From Flavipsychrobacter stenotrophus (GTDB taxonomy: Bacteria; Bacteroidota; Bacteroidia; Chitinophagales; Chitinophagaceae), in the NCBI RefSeq assembly GCF_002954265.1, contig NZ_PPSL01000002.1, forward strand, positions 434,001 through 498,000: 64,000 bases of DNA, given 5' to 3'. This document shows, in pieces, positions 1 to 8,833 of the stretch; the first letter of the stretch is position 1; every line of letters begins with the position of its first letter. The position numbers and the translations under genes are program-made. Under the pieces are notes generated by a model. It saw only the letters and a program-made list of their open reading frames with translations. It was not told the DNA's origin and made no database searches.

Positions 1-65
1 GTGCTAATAATGTAGCGCAAACGATAATGACGGCAATAAAAGAACTTATGGCCGTAACTGCATAA
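1..65 (+). CDS. C-terminal end of an upstream protein (partial)
   Basis: The first 65 bases are open in the frame that ends with TAA at 63-65. They read as about 20 residues ending KELMAVTA. The stop lies two bases before the ATG of the next gene, so this looks like the 3' end of an upstream gene in the same operon. Too little is present to name the protein. Confidence 0.55.
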   Translation, partial: ANNVAQTIMTAIKELMAVTA

Positions 66-67
66 AA

Positions 68-547
68 ATGGCATCTGACCAGGACAATAAAGTGAATGAC
101 CTCCTCAATGATATGCAGGCCGAGATGACCGAAAGGCAGGCTGAGCGCTACGTAAGGAGAATAAAACATGGTAGGGCGGCGATAGTATTCGTCGCCTTTA
201 TCTATGTTGTAAAGCTGATACGGGTCTTAGACAACTTTGAACAGGCAAAAAGCGCAAGCTATCTGTTTGGCGGTATCATTGCTTTATATGCATCGCTGTT
301 CGTACTTAGCCGGACAAACGCTTATACCGGCCTGCTAATAGCTACGATAGCATACCTACTTGTTGTAGCCATAACCATGATAATGGAGATGACGATAATA
401 GCAGAAAACCCTATAGCGGAGATAGCCGGCATACAGCGGGCTGCCTACTTATCGACCATAATTGTACGGATCGGTATCTTTTACTTCCTTATCTACGGCA
501 TGAAGTATGCTAAGAAATTTGAGGCATTGTATGCCGATGGAGAATAG
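68..547 (+). CDS. Small integral membrane protein of unknown function
   Basis: A 159-residue protein with a charged, glutamine-rich N-terminus (residues 1-35) and about four hydrophobic helices, near residues 36-50, 65-80, 86-107 and 125-145. It ends in a short charged tail. I do not recognise a family. The start is two bases after the stop of the preceding frame, and the next gene begins 23 bases downstream, so a small co-transcribed group is likely. Its layout (charged head, four helices, charged tail) resembles the small membrane proteins at 16844-18196, but I see no strong sequence match. Confidence 0.7.
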   Translation: MASDQDNKVNDLLNDMQAEMTERQAERYVRRIKHGRAAIVFVAFIYVVKLIRVLDNFEQAKSASYLFGGIIALYASLFVLSRTNAYTGLLIATIAYLLVVAITMIMEMTIIAENPIAEIAGIQRAAYLSTIIVRIGIFYFLIYGMKYAKKFEALYADGE

Positions 548-570
548 ATGTCTTTGACTATCTTTAATAC

Positions 571-1416
571 ATGAAACCACTTTCCATTATCATCATATGC
601 CTGTTCTTTTTTTCCTGTAAGGAGAAGAAGGCAGATAATGATTGGGGTAAAATGGATCTGCACGGGAAGGTGAAAACGTTGGTAGAGAAGGATTACATGT
701 TGGATACTACCGGCAGTAATAAGGGGAAGCATCTAAGGTGGACTAAAACTTTCAAATTCAATTTAAATGGCCTGCTTATAGAAAACGAGCAACTCGATGA
801 AAAGAATAAATCGATGTTCAGATACACTTACACATATGGTGCCGCAAACCGGATAAGAGAGGAGCGAGGATATGCTGATAATGTGATGGCCACCACCCGC
901 TATACATATGATACTATAAACCACACCACCCTGAAAAATTTCTTTCCTTTTGATGGCAGTTCGATACTTATACAAGCTAAGTATCAATATAACAAAGGGG
1001 GCCAACTCCTCAGCACAATCATGAGTATTCCGGCCAGCGCACCCGATACGGGTTTGAAGATAATGTCGAACGAGGTGTTTGTGTATGACAAGAAAGGAAA
1101 CAAAGTAAAGAGTATATATACCCATTCGGATAGCTTCAGGGAGACCACTATTTATGCCTACGACGAGCATGGTAACTGCATCAGTGAGGTTGCAGATACA
1201 GCATTGCCACACCGTGCAATAAGAACCACTCGCAAGTTTGACGAAAAGGATAATTTGATTGAAGAGAGATCTTATGAAGCAGATGGCAGCATCCACTCAC
1301 AAAAGAAAATAGAATACAGATCTTTCGACAAGGCAGGCAACTGGTTGGTGCAGTATATACATTGGAAAGATCTGGGGACAACGGTTATAGAGCGGAGTAT
1401 TGAGTATTATCCGTGA
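571..1416 (+). CDS. Lipoprotein with YD/RHS-like repeats
   Basis: A 281-residue protein with a lipoprotein signal: hydrophobic residues 4-14, then FFFSC with Cys16 as the probable lipidation site. The mature part has repeated short units with the spacing of YD/RHS-type repeats (YTYD, YQYNKGG, VYDKKGN, YAYDEHGN, KFDEKDN, SFDKAGN), which should form a beta-rich, surface-exposed structure. Unlike true RHS toxins it is short and has no separate toxin domain. It probably sits on the periplasmic or outer face of a membrane. The family is common in Bacteroidota; its role is unknown. Confidence 0.7.
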   Translation: MKPLSIIIICLFFFSCKEKKADNDWGKMDLHGKVKTLVEKDYMLDTTGSNKGKHLRWTKTFKFNLNGLLIENEQLDEKNKSMFRYTYTYGAANRIREERGYADNVMATTRYTYDTINHTTLKNFFPFDGSSILIQAKYQYNKGGQLLSTIMSIPASAPDTGLKIMSNEVFVYDKKGNKVKSIYTHSDSFRETTIYAYDEHGNCISEVADTALPHRAIRTTRKFDEKDNLIEERSYEADGSIHSQKKIEYRSFDKAGNWLVQYIHWKDLGTTVIERSIEYYP

Positions 1417-1449
1417 TTGCCAATTTACATCGTTAAGCTCTGCCGCTTA

Positions 1450-1473
1450 AGAGACGCAAAATCTTGCGTCTCT
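1450..1473. repeat. Perfect hairpin repeat, GAGACGCAA type
   Basis: AGAGACGCAA (1450-1459) and TTGCGTCTCT (1464-1473) form a perfect 10-bp inverted repeat around a 4-base loop. Repeats of the type 'agagacgcaa...ttgcgtctct' are known as dispersed intergenic elements in several bacterial groups. There is no T-run after it, so it is not a good terminator. It lies in the 232-base gap before the Mla operon. Confidence 0.6.
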
Positions 1474-1648
1474 ACGAACATTCAATTAATTTACATTATC
1501 CTGCATAATGCATCCCATACAATCATAACCAACACAGACCAGCAACCACTGGCACGGTATTTATTGGTTATTCTCTGAGGTAGTGGATTTTTAAGCTACT
1601 GCCTTGAATATTTGCACCAAACAGTTGCTAATAAAAATCAATAACACA

Positions 1649-2422
1649 ATGGCCAACGCACCAGCAGCATCATATAAAGGCATACTTGAAGAGGCCGGTA
1701 ACCAGGTACTTTTTATGTTCCGCTTCTTCAGAAATATTTTCCGCTTCGACTTTGAGTGGGAGGAATTTATACGCCAGTGCTATATGATCGGATATAAATC
1801 TTTTCCGCTTGTGGGTATAACGGGGTTTATTATAGGTTTCGTTATCACACTACAGTCTGAACCTACCATGAAGGCTTTTGGGGCAGAAAGTTTTATACCC
1901 AAGATGGTAGCGATATCATTGATACGCGAGATATGCCCCGTAGTAATAGCATTGATATGCGCCGGTAAAATATCATCGGGGATTGGCGCTGAACTGGGTA
2001 GTATGCAGGTGAGTGAGCAGATAGATGCGATGGAAGTATCGGGCGCGAACCCTGTGCAATACCTTGTTGTGACGCGTATACTGGCATGCATTATAATGAT
2101 ACCGTTGTTGACACTTATGGCAGATGCGCTTGGCTTTGCAGGTAGCTATCTCGGGGTGAACTTATCTAACCACGTAAGTCCTCAATTGTTCTTCAGTAAG
2201 GCATTTTCATCGGTTGAATTCGGTGATCTGTTACCCGCATTCTTCAAGACCATTTTCTTCGGATTTGCCATAGGATTTATAGGTTGTTATAAGGGCTATA
2301 ATTCTAACAGAGGAACGGAGAGTGTGGGTATAGCTGCTAATTCGGCGGTAGTAAATGCCTCTCTCTGGATCATAGTCATTGATGGCATTGCAGTTCAACT
2401 TACTAATGCACTCGGGTACTAA
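1649..2422 (+). CDS. mlaE: MlaE-type lipid ABC transporter permease
   Basis: The inner-membrane permease of an Mla/Mce-type phospholipid transporter, 257 residues from the ATG at 1649. A further 15 codons open with TTG at 1604, but the ATG gives the usual family length and a conventional N-terminus. After an amphipathic N-terminus, the protein has the MlaE-family hydrophobic segments and the conserved EIGAELGSM-like stretch (here SSGIGAELGSMQVSEQIDA), which contacts the ATPase. It is followed by the ATPase and the MCE protein, the usual order. With them it should move phospholipid between inner and outer membrane. Direction of transport cannot be read from sequence. Confidence 0.93.
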   Translation: MANAPAASYKGILEEAGNQVLFMFRFFRNIFRFDFEWEEFIRQCYMIGYKSFPLVGITGFIIGFVITLQSEPTMKAFGAESFIPKMVAISLIREICPVVIALICAGKISSGIGAELGSMQVSEQIDAMEVSGANPVQYLVVTRILACIIMIPLLTLMADALGFAGSYLGVNLSNHVSPQLFFSKAFSSVEFGDLLPAFFKTIFFGFAIGFIGCYKGYNSNRGTESVGIAANSAVVNASLWIIVIDGIAVQLTNALGY

Positions 2423-2424
2423 CT

Positions 2425-2456
2425 AAGTTAAAAGTCAGAAATTAAAACTAAAAAGC
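2425..2456. repeat. AAAAGT-type intergenic repeat
   Basis: A short A-rich element (AGTTAAAAGTCAGAAATT..AAAACTAAAAAG) just after the permease stop. Copies with the same AAAAGT/AAAACTT core occur at 8445, 9988, 12572, 16155, 20340 and, inverted, at 12711 and 48567, always outside genes. Confidence 0.45.
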
Positions 2457-2526
2457 TCGCCATTAGTAAGACCATACTTCTCAACAGCAAATGACAAAAT
2501 TAATAAAACACTAATTACAGACAAAC

Positions 2527-3303
2527 GTGGACGAACCTATACAAAATAAAAAAGTTGACACTCCGCAAGACAATAGTGATGTAATAACCATGCGCCACAT
2601 AGCTAAATCTTTTGGCGACAACGCAATACTCAAAGACATCAACATGGATCTGCACAAGGGCGAGAACCTGGTGATATTGGGTAAGTCTGGCACGGGCAAA
2701 TCTGTCACTATAAAACTCATTGTTAACCTTCTCGAGTACGATAAAGGTGAGCTGAAAGTATTTGGCGACGAAGTAAAAGACCTGTCTGAACAAGAACTAA
2801 AAAAGTTGCGTACACGTGTAGGGTTTCTCTTTCAGAGTGCAGCCCTTTATGACTCTATGACCGTTCGTGAAAATCTGGAATTCCCGTTAAAGAGAATCCT
2901 AAAGATAAAGGACGAGAAAGAGCTGGAGGACAGAATAAAGGAGGTACTGGATAGTGTAGGCTTGCCCGATGCTATTGACAAAATGCCTTCTGAGCTATCG
3001 GGTGGTATGCGCAAACGTATAGGCCTTGCCCGCACCATTATTCTTAAACCCGAGATCATGCTCTATGATGAGCCTACAACGGGATTAGACCCGATCACAT
3101 CGAAAGAGATCAGCGAGCTCATCATGTCTATGCAGGAGAAGTTTAAGATATCCTCGATCATTATTACCCACGACATAGCTTGCGCTAAGATCACCGCCAA
3201 CCGGATGATGGTAATGGACAAAGGTGAGTTTGTAGCAGAGGGCACTTTTGAGGAACTGGAAAATTCAAGCGACGACTTTATAAAATCATTTTTCAAATTA
3301 TAA
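2527..3303 (+). CDS. mlaF: MlaF-type ABC transporter ATP-binding protein
   Basis: The cytoplasmic ATPase of the Mla-type lipid transporter, 258 residues from a GTG at 2527; an ATG at codon 22 (2590) is the alternative start. Walker A GKSGTGKS is at residues 52-59, the Q-loop Gln near 103, the signature LSGGM at 157-161, Walker B IMLYDEP at 177-183 and the H-loop His at 215, so all ATPase motifs are intact. It lies between the permease and the MCE substrate-binding protein, with only 12 bases before the latter. Confidence 0.94.
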   Translation: MDEPIQNKKVDTPQDNSDVITMRHIAKSFGDNAILKDINMDLHKGENLVILGKSGTGKSVTIKLIVNLLEYDKGELKVFGDEVKDLSEQELKKLRTRVGFLFQSAALYDSMTVRENLEFPLKRILKIKDEKELEDRIKEVLDSVGLPDAIDKMPSELSGGMRKRIGLARTIILKPEIMLYDEPTTGLDPITSKEISELIMSMQEKFKISSIIITHDIACAKITANRMMVMDKGEFVAEGTFEELENSSDDFIKSFFKL

Positions 3304-3315
3304 TACTACCATACG

Positions 3316-4074
3316 ATGAAAGCAACGGGCGGACAGAAAGTAAGAACAGGAATATTTGCATTGATAGGGCTGGGGCTCTTAGTTGGCGCTGTTTTCCTTA
3401 TTGGCAAGACAAAGAATCTATTTGGAGACACCTTCCATGTATACGGCACATTTAAAAATGTGGGTGGCCTTCAGGCAGGTAACAATGTGCGATTTGTGGG
3501 AGTGAATGTAGGCACTGTACAGAGCATAAGTATCATATCTGATACATTGGCCAGAGTAGACCTTATAGTGCAGGAGAGTGTGCACAAGTTCATAAAGAGC
3601 AACGCAGTAGCATCTATTGGTTCGGACGGATTGATGGGAGATAAACTGATCGTAATCTCAGCAGCAGATGATGGTACGCAACCGGTGAAAGATGGTGCCC
3701 GCATAGCCACCAATAACCCTACTGACATGGGTGAAATAGTTGCTAAGATGCAACGTATAGCAGATAATGCCGAGGTGATAACGGCTGGGCTGGCAGATAT
3801 ATCTATGACGATAAGTCAGGGTAAAGGCAGCCTGGGCAGGTTGTTGTATAATGATGATCTGGCGAAGAACCTGGAAGGAACTGTTACCAATATAAAGCAG
3901 GGTACAAAGGGATTCAGCGAAAATATGGAAGCGCTGAAAGGCAACTTCCTGCTACGTGGTTACTATAAAAGAAAAGAAAGAAAGAAGGAAGAAAAAGAAG
4001 AAGCAAGGCAAGCTAAAGAAGCAGAAAAAGCCGAGAAAAAAGATCAACCTAAAATTGACAAAAAGAAAAAATAG
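3316..4074 (+). CDS. mlaD: MCE (MlaD-type) lipid-binding protein
   Basis: A 252-residue protein with one N-terminal membrane helix (about 12-30), an MCE domain (about 38-118, with the GGLQAGNNVRFVGVNVG segment typical of the family) and a helical region after it. The last 40 residues are almost all Lys, Glu and Ala (RKKEEKEEARQAKEAEKAEK), forming a highly charged coil. MCE proteins form hexameric rings in the periplasm that carry lipid for the permease. Starting 12 bases after the ATPase, it completes the three-gene transporter. Confidence 0.92.
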   Translation: MKATGGQKVRTGIFALIGLGLLVGAVFLIGKTKNLFGDTFHVYGTFKNVGGLQAGNNVRFVGVNVGTVQSISIISDTLARVDLIVQESVHKFIKSNAVASIGSDGLMGDKLIVISAADDGTQPVKDGARIATNNPTDMGEIVAKMQRIADNAEVITAGLADISMTISQGKGSLGRLLYNDDLAKNLEGTVTNIKQGTKGFSENMEALKGNFLLRGYYKRKERKKEEKEEARQAKEAEKAEKKDQPKIDKKKK

Positions 4075-4148
4075 TGCCTGACCCTTAAGTAAATAGGCGA
4101 CATGGCACGGTTTTTAAACTATCAATAACAACACAAAAATATACACAG

Positions 4149-4742
4149 ATGAACATCACACAGAGTATCTCGAAAAAAATAGGCACAACATTAAAGATAG
4201 CGGGAGTAGCCGCGGCAATGTTTTTATCGGCCAATGCACAGGCACAAAGTAACAAACACTCCCATAGCAGTGAAAGCTATAGCGGTCTTAATCTGGGCCT
4301 TGGTGTGGGTTATTACAGCTATTACCATAATCAATCAGTACCCTACTTTACGGCCAACTACGAGTTTGATGTAGCCCGCCAGTTTACCCTGGCACCCTTT
4401 ATAGGTATTGCTTCTTACAGAAGCAATTATTATGACAGAAGATATTACTACCGTGAGACCGTTATTCCAATTGGCGTAAAGGGTACCTATTACTTCGATA
4501 ATCTCCTTGGTGCAGGGCCTGCATGGGACTTTTACCTGGCAGGTTCACTCGGCTACAATTTTACCCGGGTGGTGTGGGACGATAACTACACCGGTGACAG
4601 GGATGTTTATCGCGGTGCCGGTGCGTTGTACCTGGATCTGCACATAGGCACAGAATACCATTTCAACCATAAGGTAGGTGCGTTCCTTGATCTTTCTACA
4701 GGAGTGTCTACCATAGGTTTGGCTATCCATCCGTCTAACTAA
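4149..4742 (+). CDS. Secreted, probable small outer-membrane beta-barrel protein
   Basis: A 197-residue protein with a signal peptide (cleavage probably after SANAQA, near residue 33). The mature part is rich in Tyr, Gly and Asn with alternating hydrophobic residues (GLNLGLGVGYYSYY, FTLAPFIGIASY, AGSLGYNFTRV). That pattern suits an outer-membrane beta-barrel of about eight strands. It follows the lipid transporter by 74 bases and has its own terminator. No specific family is recognised. Confidence 0.7.
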   Translation: MNITQSISKKIGTTLKIAGVAAAMFLSANAQAQSNKHSHSSESYSGLNLGLGVGYYSYYHNQSVPYFTANYEFDVARQFTLAPFIGIASYRSNYYDRRYYYRETVIPIGVKGTYYFDNLLGAGPAWDFYLAGSLGYNFTRVVWDDNYTGDRDVYRGAGALYLDLHIGTEYHFNHKVGAFLDLSTGVSTIGLAIHPSN

Positions 4743-4761
4743 TACTGGGTATATTTATATG

Positions 4762-4800
4762 AACAAAGCCCCTTTCCTAAACGGAAGGGGCTTTGTTGTT
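4762..4800 (+). terminator. Rho-independent terminator
   Basis: AACAAAGCCCCTT and AAGGGGCTTTGTT form a long GC-rich stem around a short loop, 20 bases after the stop of the barrel-like gene. The downstream arm ends in a T-rich stretch. Confidence 0.85.
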
Positions 4801-5178
4801 TGTAGCGGTTTCGATTTTAATGTACCACAAATATTATGCGCATGTTCAAGCTTTGTGTGGCGCCTATGGAGACATCAATACCTTCGGCATCGCTTTCAAA
4901 ATAAGCCTTGTCTACTTCTATAAACATCTGGTGCCTTCAGCATCATTGCATACAATGGCCTACAGAGTTGTTGTTTTATACAGTGTACTTTTTAATACAT
5001 TTGTATAACCAGTAGTGGGCGTATTGAATTTTGCTGAGATGTGAAAGGGCGCGAACCTAAGGGCGCGCGATGAAAAAAGAGAGCAACATGTGCTACAAAC
5101 CTCTTTCAGCTGCGGCCGTAATGACGTACGAGCCAATAATATCATAGAGGTACCACTGGCATTTCCTAAATACACACC
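4801..5178. other. Intergenic region without a clear gene
   Basis: No convincing coding frame. It contains ATACCTTCGGCATCGCTTTC (4878-4897), nearly repeated at 8526-8545 in another intergenic region. A TACATTTG at 4996-5003 fits a Bacteroidota -7 box, with a TTG 22 bases upstream, slightly wide, that could serve the cyclo-ligase gene. Nothing else stands out. Confidence 0.4.
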
Positions 5179-5712
5179 ATGACAGAAAAGAAGGAACTAC
5201 GTAAAGAGATGCTTGCCAAACGCGATGCGCTGGCAGGTGATGAAAAAGAAAAGTATGATGTGAATATCTGTGCACAGATAGAAGCCATTATAAAGGCGCG
5301 TGATGTAAAAGTGGTGCATACTTACCTGCCCATGGGTAGTGAGATAAACATCAATCCTCTTATAGAAAAAATGCTTGCTGCCGGCATCACTGTTGTTAAC
5401 CCCAAGGCGCTAAAGCAGCGTAAACTGCAAAACCTTGTATTAAATTCATTGAGCGAACTGGAAGAGGGTATATATGGCACACAACACCCGGCAGGCGGAA
5501 ATGAGTATAACGGAGATATAGATCTGTTTGTGATTCCCGGGCTTGCGTTTGATACAAACAATTACAGGCTTGGGTATGGGTCGGGGTATTATGATACGTT
5601 TCTGGTTACTCCGCCCAATGCTTACAAGGTGGGCATCTGCTACCCTTTCCAGGTTGTAGACAAAGTACCGACGGAAACACATGATGTGCAATTAGATAAA
5701 GTAGTCTGGTAA
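5179..5712 (+). CDS. 5-formyltetrahydrofolate cyclo-ligase
   Basis: Converts 5-formyltetrahydrofolate to 5,10-methenyl-THF using ATP, a salvage step in one-carbon metabolism. At 177 residues it has the usual length. The N-terminus has the basic KKELRKEMLAKRDAL helix, the middle has the substrate loop around PMGSEININPLI (51-62), and the C-terminal nucleotide-binding motif GYGSGYYD is at residues 132-139. It is flanked by intergenic DNA and appears to be transcribed alone. Confidence 0.93.
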   Translation: MTEKKELRKEMLAKRDALAGDEKEKYDVNICAQIEAIIKARDVKVVHTYLPMGSEININPLIEKMLAAGITVVNPKALKQRKLQNLVLNSLSELEEGIYGTQHPAGGNEYNGDIDLFVIPGLAFDTNNYRLGYGSGYYDTFLVTPPNAYKVGICYPFQVVDKVPTETHDVQLDKVVW

Positions 5713-5742
5713 AATGGTGGTGGTTTGTAATTTAATTAAGAA

Positions 5743-5780
5743 GATAATCACCTCCTCTTCAAAAGGAGAAGAGTGTGAGA
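5743..5780. repeat. Short, degenerate copy of the CCTCCTTT repeat
   Basis: ATAATCACCTCCTCTTCAAAAGGAGAAGAG resembles the two ends of the longer element at 8635-8720 but lacks its central hairpin. It sits between the cyclo-ligase and the next gene. Confidence 0.4.
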
Positions 5781-5824
5781 TGTATGTTTCGTGTAGATTT
5801 AACGTATAAAAATAAACATGTACT

Positions 5825-6367
5825 ATGGGTAAGTTCAGCGACTCTATTCTTGAGCAACACAAAGAGTTCATTGAAAAGCAAAAGATGTTCTTTGTAGGTA
5901 CGGCACCCCTAAGTGCTGGCGGGCATGTTAATCTGTCGCCCAAAGGATTAGATTCATTCAGAGTGTTATCACCAACACTTGTAGCTTATATGGACCTGGT
6001 GGGTAGTGGCAATGAAACGTCGGCACACATAATGGAGAACGGGAGAATAACGTTTATGTTCTGCGCATTTGATGGCCCGCCTAACATACTAAGATTATAC
6101 GGAACGGGCCATACAGTGCTACCGTCTGATACTGAATGGGCGGCTTTGTCTCCTCATTTTGAAATAGAGCTGGGTACAAGGCAGATAATTGTAGCCGACA
6201 TATACAAAGTACAGACATCATGCGGATTTAGCGTGCCGCTGTATGATTATAACGGCGAGCGTGATTTTGCACAAAAGTGGGCGGCTAAGAAAGGCGCGAA
6301 TGGATTGGAAGCCTATAAAGCAGAGAAGAATATTGTGAGCCTGGATGGATTGCCGGCAAGGGTGTAG
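5825..6367 (+). CDS. Pyridoxamine 5'-phosphate oxidase-fold protein
   Basis: A 180-residue protein of the FMN-binding split-barrel (PNPOx-like) class. The N-terminal half has the usual sequence for the group: a helix, then MFFVGTAPLSAGGHVNLSPKG (about 23-43) and the LVAYMDLVGSGNETSAHIMENGRITFMFCAF stretch, in which the Asn-Glu-Thr region normally contacts the flavin phosphate. Such proteins reduce or bind flavins or F420-like cofactors; the substrate cannot be deduced. No operon partner is evident. Confidence 0.85.
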   Translation: MGKFSDSILEQHKEFIEKQKMFFVGTAPLSAGGHVNLSPKGLDSFRVLSPTLVAYMDLVGSGNETSAHIMENGRITFMFCAFDGPPNILRLYGTGHTVLPSDTEWAALSPHFEIELGTRQIIVADIYKVQTSCGFSVPLYDYNGERDFAQKWAAKKGANGLEAYKAEKNIVSLDGLPARV

Positions 6368-6720
6368 GAGACTTGGGAATTAGCATTCTTAATTATTGAA
6401 TGGTTTCCCTCAGTATTTAGTATCCGAAGGTATTTGACTTAGTGATGACGGCCATTTAGTACTTGCGTATTCCTATGCCAGTATTACACCCATCCATTAC
6501 GCAATATGTTGAGCATCATTGATGTCGCAGGCAGATATTGCTGTGCAGCCAGCCTTTTATTAATAATCGATATTGCAATCATGATTAATATGAAAAATAA
6601 AGTAATTTCACGCAAGTGCAAAGTAATTTTTCTATTTTTGAAGCTTAGTTTTTGCATTACCTGCCCTGCACTAATCTTCTAATTATCAACCATTTTGAAA
6701 ACATACAAAAACGTATATAA
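6368..6720. other. Intergenic region upstream of the TMTC-like gene
   Basis: About 350 AT-rich bases without a credible gene. TATTTTTG at 6633-6640 matches the -7 consensus, but no TTG lies at the right distance. An in-frame TAA at 6718-6720 blocks any extension of the downstream gene beyond its TTG at 6724. Confidence 0.4.
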
Positions 6721-6723
6721 AAA

Positions 6724-8442
6724 TTGAAGCATAATACTGCACAAAAGCAGCCTGGTAGAGCAATTGTAAAAGGTGATGTACAGAAAAAAGGCACTTTCCC
6801 TCAAAACAATGGACAGATCATTGTCAATCTACCTGTCTTGTGGCTGGCTTTAGCTGCACTCCTGGTTTACGTCCGCACCATAGGATTTGGATTCACAGAA
6901 CTGGATGATTCCATCTTTATCCGTGAGTTTCATGAATATAATGAAAACCTGGCCAACCTGGCTACATCATTTCATCGTGGCCTCTTTGACGCAATCAAGG
7001 ATCCATACTTCAGGCCAGTATTTTTAGATAGCATGGTGGTCAACTACCTGTTTGCCAAGCAAAATATACTTGGCTATCACCTTGTGAATGTTGCGCTGCA
7101 TGTAGGATCAGTAATAATGCTGTATAATGTATTTGTACGATTGAGAATAAGGAAACTTCATTCGTTTATCATTACACTTATGTTTGCTGTACACCCTGTG
7201 CTTTGCCAGGCAGTAGCGTGGATACCGGGGCGTAATGATACGTTACTGGCATTATTCAGTTTTTCTTTCTTCTACTACGCGATAGATTATTCTGACTTCG
7301 GCAAGATAAAAGATCTGTTATTATCCATACTCTTTTTACTGATCGCCTATTTTACTAAAGAAAGTGCTGTATTTGTTCCAGTAGTAGCGTTTGTAATGTT
7401 TGTATTGGTGATTGGTGATAAGTGGATCTCTAAAAACAAGATGGTATTGTATGGCAGCTGGGTAGCATGCTTTCTGATCTGGTATGCAGTACGGTCGCAG
7501 GCATCTAACATACAGGCAGGTAATAATCCCAACATTGGCATAATGGTGACAGATTTTATTCACCGCCTGCCGCTTATACCACAATATATAGGTAAGATCC
7601 TGCTTCCTGTAAACCAAAGTGTATTTCCTATGCAGGAAGACACATCGATGAAGTATGGCATCATAGCGATTATTATGTTAGCGGCCTCTCTCTTCCTTTC
7701 TAAAAATGTGAACTGGAAAATAGTCATTGCAGGAGCGGTAATTTTCATGCTATTCCTCATTCCCGCCCTGCTCGTACCCAACAATCTTAACGAGCAAACA
7801 TTTGAACACAGGTTGTACCTGCCTATCATTGGTATTCTGATCATATTTACTGAAACGTTTCTTTTTAAAAGGCTTATAGATTCCCAAACAGTGCTATATG
7901 GATCGATATTGTGTGTGGTATTTTCGGGGATGAACTTTGCCTACCAGGGTAATTTTTCCAGTCCGTATATTTTCTGGACCAATGCAGTTGAAACATCGCC
8001 GCATTCGGCCTATGCCGCTATGATGCTAGGTGCGCGTGAAGATAATCTGGCGAAATCTTATGAACTATTTCACCGCTCCTACAAACTTGATCCGAAGCAG
8101 AAGTACATTAACTACTATTACGGAATGATGTTGCAGAAACAAGATTCTGTGATCGCCTCTGAGCCCTACCTGCTGGCAGAAAAAGCGAATACAGATTTTG
8201 TGGAAGTTGATTTTTACCTTGCAAGGGTGGCTATGACCAAAAATGATACCACGGGTGCCATGAACTACCTAAAGAGCTACCTGAAAAGGATGCCCACAAG
8301 TGAGCCCGCCAATAATAATCTATTGCTGATGTACATTAATAAGGGCCAGATAGCTGAAGCGAAAGCACATACAGCACATATGAGCCAGATGGGGATGAGG
8401 GTGCCGGATGAGATTGTGAGGATATTGAATGGGGTGCATTGA
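6724..8442 (+). CDS. TMTC-like polytopic membrane protein with C-terminal helical repeats
   Basis: A 572-residue protein. Residues about 35-425 hold roughly ten membrane helices; residues 430-572 are soluble and look like tetratricopeptide-type repeats. Motifs seen in TMTC/O-mannosyltransferase-like proteins of the GT-C fold are present: an acidic ELDDSIFIREF early on, HPVLCQAVAWIPGRNDTL near 156-174, and EHRLYLP near 361. It probably transfers sugar from a lipid donor in the membrane, but no donor or acceptor can be named. The only possible start is TTG at 6724, since a stop precedes it directly and the next ATG lies deep inside the membrane domain. Confidence 0.82.
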   Translation: MKHNTAQKQPGRAIVKGDVQKKGTFPQNNGQIIVNLPVLWLALAALLVYVRTIGFGFTELDDSIFIREFHEYNENLANLATSFHRGLFDAIKDPYFRPVFLDSMVVNYLFAKQNILGYHLVNVALHVGSVIMLYNVFVRLRIRKLHSFIITLMFAVHPVLCQAVAWIPGRNDTLLALFSFSFFYYAIDYSDFGKIKDLLLSILFLLIAYFTKESAVFVPVVAFVMFVLVIGDKWISKNKMVLYGSWVACFLIWYAVRSQASNIQAGNNPNIGIMVTDFIHRLPLIPQYIGKILLPVNQSVFPMQEDTSMKYGIIAIIMLAASLFLSKNVNWKIVIAGAVIFMLFLIPALLVPNNLNEQTFEHRLYLPIIGILIIFTETFLFKRLIDSQTVLYGSILCVVFSGMNFAYQGNFSSPYIFWTNAVETSPHSAYAAMMLGAREDNLAKSYELFHRSYKLDPKQKYINYYYGMMLQKQDSVIASEPYLLAEKANTDFVEVDFYLARVAMTKNDTTGAMNYLKSYLKRMPTSEPANNNLLLMYINKGQIAEAKAHTAHMSQMGMRVPDEIVRILNGVH

Positions 8443-8833
8443 TAAAGTTAAAAGTCAAAAGTATGAACCTAAAAGTGGATTTATAGTATCATTGGTAAGG
8501 TGAGAGTAGCTTATATAGACGTCCGATACCTACGGCATCGTTTTCCTGTTTTTATCTTGTTTTCTTTAGACAAGTCATCCCAACCTATGGTTGGGACCAT
8601 AACGTCGTACTAATTTGACTTCAAAATTATACCAGACGCAATAACCACCTCCCCCAAAGTTCCGGCAGAAAAAGCCGAAACTTTGGGTACTCCTCCTTCA
8701 AAAGGAGGAGAGTGGTTGACGTATTCAAAAAGTGTGAAATTGACGTCCTTTGGCATCAATCGATATCCGCATGATACCTCTATCTGAAGTTTGATGTAGC
8801 GGATATTATTTATCTGTTTCATTATCTTTGGAT
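8443..8833. other. Repeat-rich intergenic region
   Basis: No gene is supported. In order it holds an AAAAGT-type element (8445-8478), the ATACCTACGGCATCG motif (8526-8545), a perfect hairpin TCCCAACC/GGTTGGGA (8578-8585 and 8589-8596) and the long CCTCCTTT element (8635-8720). TATCTTTG at 8823-8830 ends only 3 bases before the ATG of the acetyltransferase. Confidence 0.55.
8635..8720. repeat. CCTCCTTT repeat element, full-length copy
   Basis: A compact element made of two hairpins. CCCAAAGTTCCGGC (8653-8666) pairs with GCCGAAACTTTGGG (8674-8687), and TCCTCCTT (8691-8698) pairs with AAGGAGGA (8702-8709). The ends read ATAACCACCTCCC and GAGTGGTTGACG. A shorter copy is at 5743-5780 and an inverted one at 49638-49705. 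It contains no gene and is probably a non-autonomous dispersed element. Confidence 0.6.

Noticed and set aside
763-1296. A 177-codon minus-strand frame inside the YD-repeat lipoprotein
   Set aside because: Shadow of the lipoprotein gene: the repeats on the plus strand and the lipoprotein signal make that strand coding.
4793-5008. A 71-codon plus-strand frame after the terminator
   Set aside because: It starts inside the terminator stem, has no family features, and overlaps a dispersed motif.
8610-8822. A 70-codon minus-strand frame containing PPFEGG
   Set aside because: It is a translation of the CCTCCTTT repeat; similar false products arise at 5692-5943.
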